Assembly: GCA_937905985.1 (NCBI GenBank)
Contig: CALCWC010000055.1
Span: 1 to 44,532, forward strand
From: an uncultured Verrucomicrobiales bacterium
GTDB lineage: Bacteria; Verrucomicrobiota; Verrucomicrobiia; Verrucomicrobiales; Akkermansiaceae
Direction of reading: 5' to 3'
Length of the DNA stretch: 44,532 nt
Shown in pieces: positions 40,089 through 44,532 of this stretch. A program made the translations under genes and the position numbers. The notes beneath the pieces are model-generated. The model was not told the DNA's origin and searched no databases. It saw only the letters and a program-made list of their open reading frames with translations. Within the stretch, counting starts at the first letter, position 1. Every line of letters starts with the position of its first letter.

Positions 40089-41003
40089 ATGAAAACGCTT
40101 TGGACAGGGCTTTTGCTGTGCTGCTGCGCCTCCATCGGCACCGCGGGGGAGATATGGACGCAGGGCGTGGACGCCGAGACGGGGTGGTATGATGTCAACA
40201 AGGACTTCGACGGTGTGGACGACGAGCTGTGCTGGGCGGCATCATCCTCCAACATGCTGGCCTGGTGGCAGGACAGGAATGCGGAGCTGGCATTGGCAAG
40301 TGGCGCGCCGCAGGGGAGCGATGCCATCTGGAGCACTTTCGTGCAGTCCTTCGGCAACCTCTCCCACGGTCCCGGTGGCGATTACGGAGGCTATGAGACG
40401 GACGCCTTCCACTGGTACCTGGACGGCGTCATCGAGGCCGAGTCGTACCATATCTCCGAATACGGCCTCTCGCAGGGCGGATACTACCAAAACCTGGTGA
40501 GTACCGAGGGCGGCATAGACTTCTACTGGGCCATCGGCATGATGGCCGATGGCGCGGCCATGAATGCCGCCATCGTGAACGCCCTCACGTCCGGCTGCGG
40601 TATCACCCTGGGCATCGTCTCCCCCACCTTTTCCCACAGCCTCACGCTCTGGGGCGTGGTGTGCAACGATGCTGGAGCCATCACCCGGATGTATCTCACG
40701 GATTCAGACGACGAGCGCGTGGGCCAGCACGGCCTTTTCAGCGTCACTTGCGAGGCCAAAGATATGCTCGTGGAGGTGTGGGAGGGCTTTTCCACGGAAC
40801 TCAACGTGCTGCACATCGAGAGCGAGGACGTGCTGCCGGGCGGAGGGAAATACCTGGGAGAGGACGTCTATATCAGCGATTTCTCCTGGATACAGTCCAC
40901 CATGCCGCGCATCCCGGAACCCGGCACCGCCACCCTCTCGCTCCTGGCGCTGGCCTTCCTCTCCACCCGCCGCCGCAGGAAACTCACTTGGCGGGCAGCT
41001 TGA
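40089..41003 (+). CDS. IdeS-like secreted cysteine protease B with PEP-CTERM-like tail
   Basis: A 304-residue paralogue of the protein at 12774. After a signal peptide (1-19) it has GWYDVNKDFDGVDDELCWAA: K38 and C48 are 10 residues apart, as K84 and C94 are in IdeS. SSSNMLAWW, H183 in FSHSLTLWG, and D205/D207 in YLTDSDD follow; H-to-D spacing is 22, as in IdeS. So all five active-site residues of the C66 family are in place. The end has IPEPGT, a hydrophobic stretch and RRRRK, a PEP-CTERM-like tail, with WRAA after it. The last 20 nt overlap the 3' end of the convergent SGNH gene. Immunoglobulin cleavage is possible but unproven. Confidence 0.87.
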   Translation: MKTLWTGLLLCCCASIGTAGEIWTQGVDAETGWYDVNKDFDGVDDELCWAASSSNMLAWWQDRNAELALASGAPQGSDAIWSTFVQSFGNLSHGPGGDYGGYETDAFHWYLDGVIEAESYHISEYGLSQGGYYQNLVSTEGGIDFYWAIGMMADGAAMNAAIVNALTSGCGITLGIVSPTFSHSLTLWGVVCNDAGAITRMYLTDSDDERVGQHGLFSVTCEAKDMLVEVWEGFSTELNVLHIESEDVLPGGGKYLGEDVYISDFSWIQSTMPRIPEPGTATLSLLALAFLSTRRRRKLTWRAA

Positions 41004-41748
41004 GGGTGGGGCTGTTGTTGGGCTGGATGCCGAGCTCCTTGGCGATGGTGTAGGCCATGATGCGGTGGCCGAGGGCATTGGGATGGAGGGCGTTGTTCAT
41101 CCATTCCGCCTTGGCGGTATCGCTGCCGGAGGCCTCCTTCCAGTGGGCGGCGTGGTCAACCAGCAGGCACTTTTCCTTGTCCGCCACGGTGCGCACGGCC
41201 TCCGCATAGTCGGGGCGGTTGGCCTGTCCGTCCGTGGTGAGCATGGGCACCTGCAGCACGGGGATGGCCTTTGCCTTGCGCACCATGCCCACGATGGATG
41301 CAAGGTCCTTCTTGAATTTCTCCAGGTCTTTCACCTTGTTGGCATCGTTGATGCCGAACTTGATGAAGACCACATCCGGCTTGAACTGGCCGAGCCTCCA
41401 CTTGGCGTTGGGGAGGAAGCCCGTGGCGGTTTCCCCGCTCACGCCGGTGTTGATGATGATGTCCTCCTTGCGCGTGCCGGGCTTGGGGCCGTATTCCCAT
41501 TTCACAATCTCCATCCAGTGCTCCACGAAGTTGCGCTCCGTGTGCGTGTGCATGCAGCCGTGCGTGATGCTGTCGCCCACAAACAGCCACATCATGGGTT
41601 TTGAGAAATTGTCGACCTTGTTGTGCAGGGCCTTGTAGTCCGGCAGCTTGGCGTTGCGGGCGTTCACGTCGGTGAGGGAATCGGCGCGGCAGGTGCCGCA
41701 CAATGTGAGTGCGGCGCACGCGGCGGCAAGGATTGCTTTCATGCTCAT
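40984..41748 (-). CDS. Secreted SGNH/GDSL hydrolase
   Basis: A 254-residue exported esterase-type enzyme. A signal peptide (MSMKAILAAACAALTLCGTCRA) precedes the four SGNH blocks: GDSITHG (Ser), GVSGETATG (Gly), FGINDA (Asn) and the late HPNALGH (His), with Asp of the triad expected three residues before in NNALHP context. The family removes acyl groups, for example O-acetyl esters from sugars or sialic acids; the substrate here is unknown, though mucin glycan deacetylation fits the glycosidase-rich surroundings. ATG 41748 lies 6 nt from the -10 box, favouring MSMK over the ATG at 41742. It converges on IdeS-like protease B with a 20-nt overlap. Confidence 0.88.
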   Translation of the reverse strand: MSMKAILAAACAALTLCGTCRADSLTDVNARNAKLPDYKALHNKVDNFSKPMMWLFVGDSITHGCMHTHTERNFVEHWMEIVKWEYGPKPGTRKEDIIINTGVSGETATGFLPNAKWRLGQFKPDVVFIKFGINDANKVKDLEKFKKDLASIVGMVRKAKAIPVLQVPMLTTDGQANRPDYAEAVRTVADKEKCLLVDHAAHWKEASGSDTAKAEWMNNALHPNALGHRIMAYTIAKELGIQPNNSPTLKLPAK

Positions 41749-41754
41749 GCCTGC

Positions 41755-41782
41755 ATTCTACCGCCTGGCGGCAATTTGTCAA
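41755..41782 (-). promoter_or_regulatory. Promoter of the SGNH hydrolase gene
   Basis: On minus: TTGACA (41782-41777), 16-nt spacer, TAGAAT (41760-41755); 6 nt to the ATG, a leaderless geometry. Confidence 0.75.
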
Positions 41783-41831
41783 TCAAAACGAAATATCCCG
41801 CCATGGGGGATTCCGGTGAAGAACCAACGGG

Positions 41832-41852
41832 AACCCGCATGCCATGCGGGTT
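41832..41852. repeat. Small palindrome between divergent promoters
   Basis: AACCCGCAT-GCC-ATGCGGGTT, a perfect 9-bp stem lying between the SGNH and Sua5-type promoters. A similar ACCCGCATGG..TGCGGG hairpin lies at 44429-44445. It may be an operator or a small extragenic repeat. Confidence 0.55.
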
Positions 41853-41877
41853 GAAGACGGCATGATGCGCGCGGGCG

Positions 41878-41906
41878 TTGACACGCCCGCCTGTGCGGGC
41901 TATCAT
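41878..41906 (+). promoter_or_regulatory. Promoter of the Sua5/TsaC-type gene
   Basis: TTGACA (41878-41883), 17-nt spacer, TATCAT (41901-41906); ATG 41917 follows after 10 nt. An in-frame ATG at 41905 is inside the -10 box and cannot be the start. Confidence 0.75.
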
Positions 41907-41916
41907 GCCCGCGCAA

Positions 41917-42966
41917 ATGGAGACGAGAGTTTTGGAGATAGGCCCGCTGGAGGATTGCCGCGCCGCGTACCGCGAGGCGGCGGCGCTGCTGGCGGAGGGA
42001 CAGCTGGTGGCCATACCCACGGAAACCGTGTACGGGCTGGGGGCGGATGCGTTCAACGCGGATGCCGTGGCGCAGGTGTTTGCCGTGAAGGAGCGCCCGC
42101 ATTTCGACCCCCTCATCTGCCATCTGCCGAATGCCGCCGCCGTGCATGAGATCGCGGATGTTCCCGAGGAGCTGCGCGGGCTGGTGGACACGCTGGCCGC
42201 GGAGTTCTGGCCGGGGCCCATGACGCTTGTGCTGCCGCGCAAGGCGTGCGTGCCGGATATCGTGACGAGCGGGCTGCCCACGGTGGCCTGCCGCGTGACG
42301 AGCCACGAGGCCATGCGCGGCGTTGCCAAGGCATTGGGCCATCCCGTGGCCGCGCCGAGCGCCAACCGCTTCGGCCATATCTCCCCCACCTCCGCCCCCG
42401 CCGTGCTCAAGGAGCTGGGCGGTTCCATTCCGCTGGTGCTGGATGCCGGAGCCTGCTCCGAGGGGCTGGAGAGCACCATCCTGGCACCCTGCCTGGACGA
42501 CAAGGGCAACCCCGCCGTGCGCATTTTGCGCGAGGGCCCCATCACCCGCGAGAAACTGCGTGAGGTCTGCCGCGTGGTCAAGGCTGCCAAGAAGGGCGCG
42601 CCGGCAGATACCCTCGCCGCGCCGAATGCGCCCGGTCAGCTCAAGAGCCACTACGCGCCGAGCAAGCCGCTCACCCTTTGCAGCCCGTTCGGCCCGTTCA
42701 CGCCGCAGCCCGGCGTGCGCTACGGCCTCATCTCCTACAAGGGCGAATCCAAGCTCGCGCAGATGGATTGCTGGGTGGAGAAGATGTCCCTTTCCCCCGG
42801 CAGCGGGCGCCTGGCGGAGGCCGCGGTGCGCCTGTTTGCCGTGATGCGCGCCATGGACGAGTGTGAGGAGGTGGACGCCATTGTGGCAGAGGAATTGCCC
42901 ACCGTGGGGCTCGGCGCCGCGATGATGGACCGCCTCACCCGCGCCGCCGCAGACCGCAACGCCTAA
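41917..42966 (+). CDS. tsaC: Threonylcarbamoyl-AMP synthase, Sua5/YwlC type
   Basis: It makes threonylcarbamoyl-AMP from threonine, bicarbonate and ATP, the first step of the t6A modification at position 37 of ANN-decoding tRNAs. The 349-residue length and two-part build (YrdC domain plus C-terminal Sua5 domain from about 215) mark the Sua5 form. Motifs are AIPTETVYGLGADAF near residue 34, the substrate-binding KERPHFDPL, and APSANRFGHISPT. The linker NAPGQLKSHYAP, typical of Sua5, joins the domains. The start is fixed by the promoter at 41878-41906. The aldehyde dehydrogenase gene begins 18 nt after its stop. Confidence 0.94.
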   Translation: METRVLEIGPLEDCRAAYREAAALLAEGQLVAIPTETVYGLGADAFNADAVAQVFAVKERPHFDPLICHLPNAAAVHEIADVPEELRGLVDTLAAEFWPGPMTLVLPRKACVPDIVTSGLPTVACRVTSHEAMRGVAKALGHPVAAPSANRFGHISPTSAPAVLKELGGSIPLVLDAGACSEGLESTILAPCLDDKGNPAVRILREGPITREKLREVCRVVKAAKKGAPADTLAAPNAPGQLKSHYAPSKPLTLCSPFGPFTPQPGVRYGLISYKGESKLAQMDCWVEKMSLSPGSGRLAEAAVRLFAVMRAMDECEEVDAIVAEELPTVGLGAAMMDRLTRAAADRNA

Positions 42967-42984
42967 CCCTGCATATCCCGCCGC

Positions 42985-44349
42985 ATGTTCCCCATTCTGG
43001 AAAAGCAACGCCGCCGCTTCCAATCCCAGGCCACGCTGGACGTGGGATTCCGCAAGCGCGCCCTCCGTTCCCTGCAGGATGCCCTGAAGGAATGGACCCC
43101 GCAGCTTTGCGAGGCCCTGCAGGCGGATTTGGGCAAGAGCGAGGACGAGGCTCTGCTCACGGAAATCGGCATGCTGCAGCGCAGTATCCGCTACGCCCTG
43201 CGGCATGTGCGGGCGTGGTCGCGCACGCGCTGGGTGCACACGCCCGGCGCGCTTTTCCCCGGCTTTTCCCGCGTGCGGGTGGAGCCGTACGGCTGCGCCC
43301 TCATCATCAGCCCGTGGAACTACCCCGTGCTGCTGGCCCTGGATCCGCTGGTGAGCGCCATTGCCGCCGGCAACACCGCCGTGCTCAAGCTCTCCGAGTT
43401 CACCCCGAACACCAACAAGCTGCTGCAGCAGATGATTGCCGCACGCTTTTCAGAGGACTATGTGGCGGTGGTGCAGGGCGGCCCTGAAGCCGCGCGCCAT
43501 TTGCTTCACGAGCCCTTCGACTGCATTTTCTTCACCGGCAGCCCCGCCATCGGGCGAGAGGTGATGCACGCCGCCGCCGAGCGCCTGATTCCCGTCACCC
43601 TGGAGCTGGGCGGCAAGTCTCCCTGCGTTGTGGATGCCACCGCCAATGTCAAGCTCGCCGCTCGCCGCATCGCCTTCGGCAAAATCATCAACGCCGGGCA
43701 GACCTGCGTGGCCCCGGACTACGTGCTGGTGGCGCGCGAGAAGAAGGATGCCTTTGTGCAGGCCTTCGCCGACGAGGTGAAGAAGATGCTCGGCGACGAC
43801 CCGCTGAACAACCCGGACTACGCACGCATCATCTCCCGCGAGCACATGGCACGCCTCGGTGCCCTCATGAAGGACGCCCGAGTGCTTTGCGGCGGCCGCG
43901 GCAGCACGGAAACCATGCGCGTGGAGCCCACCCTGCTCGGCGGCATCACCCAGCTCTCCCCCATCATGCGAGAGGAAATCTTCGGCCCGCTCCTGCCCGT
44001 GATGGAAATCAAGGACCTCGACGAGGCGGAGAACATTGTGCGCGGGCTGCCCAAGCCGCTGGCCTGCTACATCTTCTCATCCTCCCTGCGCAACCGCCGC
44101 CGCCTGCTGCGCAGCCTCTCTTTCGGAGGCGGCTGCGTGAACGACACCCTTCTGCACCTCGGCGTGCCCGGCCTGCCCTTCGGCGGCGTTGGCCCCAGCG
44201 GTGTCGGCTCCTACCACGGCAAGGCCGGTTTCGATGCCTTCTCACACCGCAAATCCGTCCTCACCAACACCACCCTCTTTGATATCCCCTTCCGCTACCT
44301 CCCCCTCACCGACCTCAAGCGAAAGATTATCCGCCTGGTTTCCAAGTAG
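42985..44349 (+). CDS. Aldehyde dehydrogenase (ALDH3-like)
   Basis: A 454-residue NAD(P)-dependent dehydrogenase that oxidises aldehydes to acids; the shortness at the N-terminus and C-terminus pattern place it with the class 3 group. It has ISPWNYP (cofactor site), FTGSPAIGREV, the general-base Glu in TLELGGKSPCVV, the nucleophile Cys in NAGQTCVAPDY, EEIFGPLLPV and the late GPSGVGSYHGKAGFDAFSHRKSV. A hydrophobic C-terminal tail like that of membrane ALDH3 is absent. It follows the Sua5-type gene by 18 nt on the same strand. The substrate aldehyde is unknown; fatty or lipid-peroxidation aldehydes are common for the class. Confidence 0.92.
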   Translation: MFPILEKQRRRFQSQATLDVGFRKRALRSLQDALKEWTPQLCEALQADLGKSEDEALLTEIGMLQRSIRYALRHVRAWSRTRWVHTPGALFPGFSRVRVEPYGCALIISPWNYPVLLALDPLVSAIAAGNTAVLKLSEFTPNTNKLLQQMIAARFSEDYVAVVQGGPEAARHLLHEPFDCIFFTGSPAIGREVMHAAAERLIPVTLELGGKSPCVVDATANVKLAARRIAFGKIINAGQTCVAPDYVLVAREKKDAFVQAFADEVKKMLGDDPLNNPDYARIISREHMARLGALMKDARVLCGGRGSTETMRVEPTLLGGITQLSPIMREEIFGPLLPVMEIKDLDEAENIVRGLPKPLACYIFSSSLRNRRRLLRSLSFGGGCVNDTLLHLGVPGLPFGGVGPSGVGSYHGKAGFDAFSHRKSVLTNTTLFDIPFRYLPLTDLKRKIIRLVSK

Positions 44350-44404
44350 GCCCCTCCCCAAATCCCAAATCTAAAATCCCAAATCCGAAATCACTGCCGT
44401 CCCA

Positions 44405-44445
44405 TAGCGCTCCGGTAGCGGAGCGCTAACCCGCATGGTTGCGGG
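44405..44445 (+). terminator. Hairpins downstream of the aldehyde dehydrogenase gene
   Basis: AGCGCTCCG-GTAG-CGGAGCGCT (44406-44427) is a perfect 9-bp stem, followed by CCCGCA-TGGT-TGCGGG (44430-44445). No T tract follows. Between the stop and the hairpins lie short AAATCCC-type repeats (44359-44392). From 44446 to the end I see no gene. Confidence 0.5.
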
Positions 44446-44532
44446 GAGGGATCTGGGAAAAACGGAAATCTGAGATTAGGAATTCGGCTGCATGTCACCC
44501 GTGCGTGCGCATGTGCTGTCCCATATCATTCT

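Overview
The window looks like a chromosomal segment of a gut-type Verrucomicrobiota bacterium close to Akkermansia; this is inference, not an alignment. The signs are GC-rich genes with many long shadow reading frames on the opposite strand, a 2057-residue autotransporter, secreted proteins ending in PEP-CTERM-like sorting tails, a secreted GH84 N-acetylglucosaminidase, HPr kinase, receptor-like Ser/Thr kinases and IdeS-like proteases. No rRNA, CRISPR array or insertion sequence was seen; there is one tRNA.

Layout. 79-4036 (minus): argH, a KH-domain RNA-binding protein and priA in one operon. 4156-7823 (plus): a periplasmic thioredoxin-like protein and a class A penicillin-binding protein whose transpeptidase half has lost its active serine motif. 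7837-12774 (plus): an Fe-S cluster group (uncharacterised conserved protein, sufS, C_GCAxxG_C_C protein, TerC, mrp), followed with a 1-nt overlap by IdeS-like protease A. 13743-16216: a lipoprotein, an AAA_14/DUF4143 ATPase and a small secreted protein. 16248-18952 (minus): pseudouridine synthase, Nif3-like protein and hprK as an overlapping operon, then tRNA-Arg(CCG). 19237-21313: tyrS and a secreted unknown.

21314-27572 is the accessory part. An HTH/RHH regulator and a membrane Ser/Thr kinase run on plus. A 4.2-kb block on minus then encodes an N-formylglutamate-amidohydrolase-like fusion, an AAA+ ATPase and a leucine-rich-repeat protein. The block is closed on its far side by a second, about 92% identical copy of the kinase gene's last 240 nt. 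The hydrolase gene is preceded by a structured ~181-nt leader ending in an intrinsic terminator, with a possible antiterminator pairing; the AAA+ gene has its own consensus promoter and ~200-nt leader.

27573-44349 is rich in surface and host-interaction functions: the giant autotransporter, divergent from a tyrosine integrase across a 370-bp region with a perfect palindrome, then GH84, xerC/D, a lipoprotein, IdeS-like protease B, an SGNH hydrolase, a Sua5/TsaC-type enzyme and an aldehyde dehydrogenase.

Regulation. Eleven genes have a sigma70-like promoter whose -10 box lies only 6-14 nt before the start codon, predicting leaderless or near-leaderless mRNAs. tyrS, with a strong Shine-Dalgarno sequence, is the clear contrast. 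The candidates for something new are the duplication-bracketed kinase/LRR/AAA+/hydrolase locus and its structured leader, the paired IdeS-like proteases, and the transpeptidase-dead PBP.
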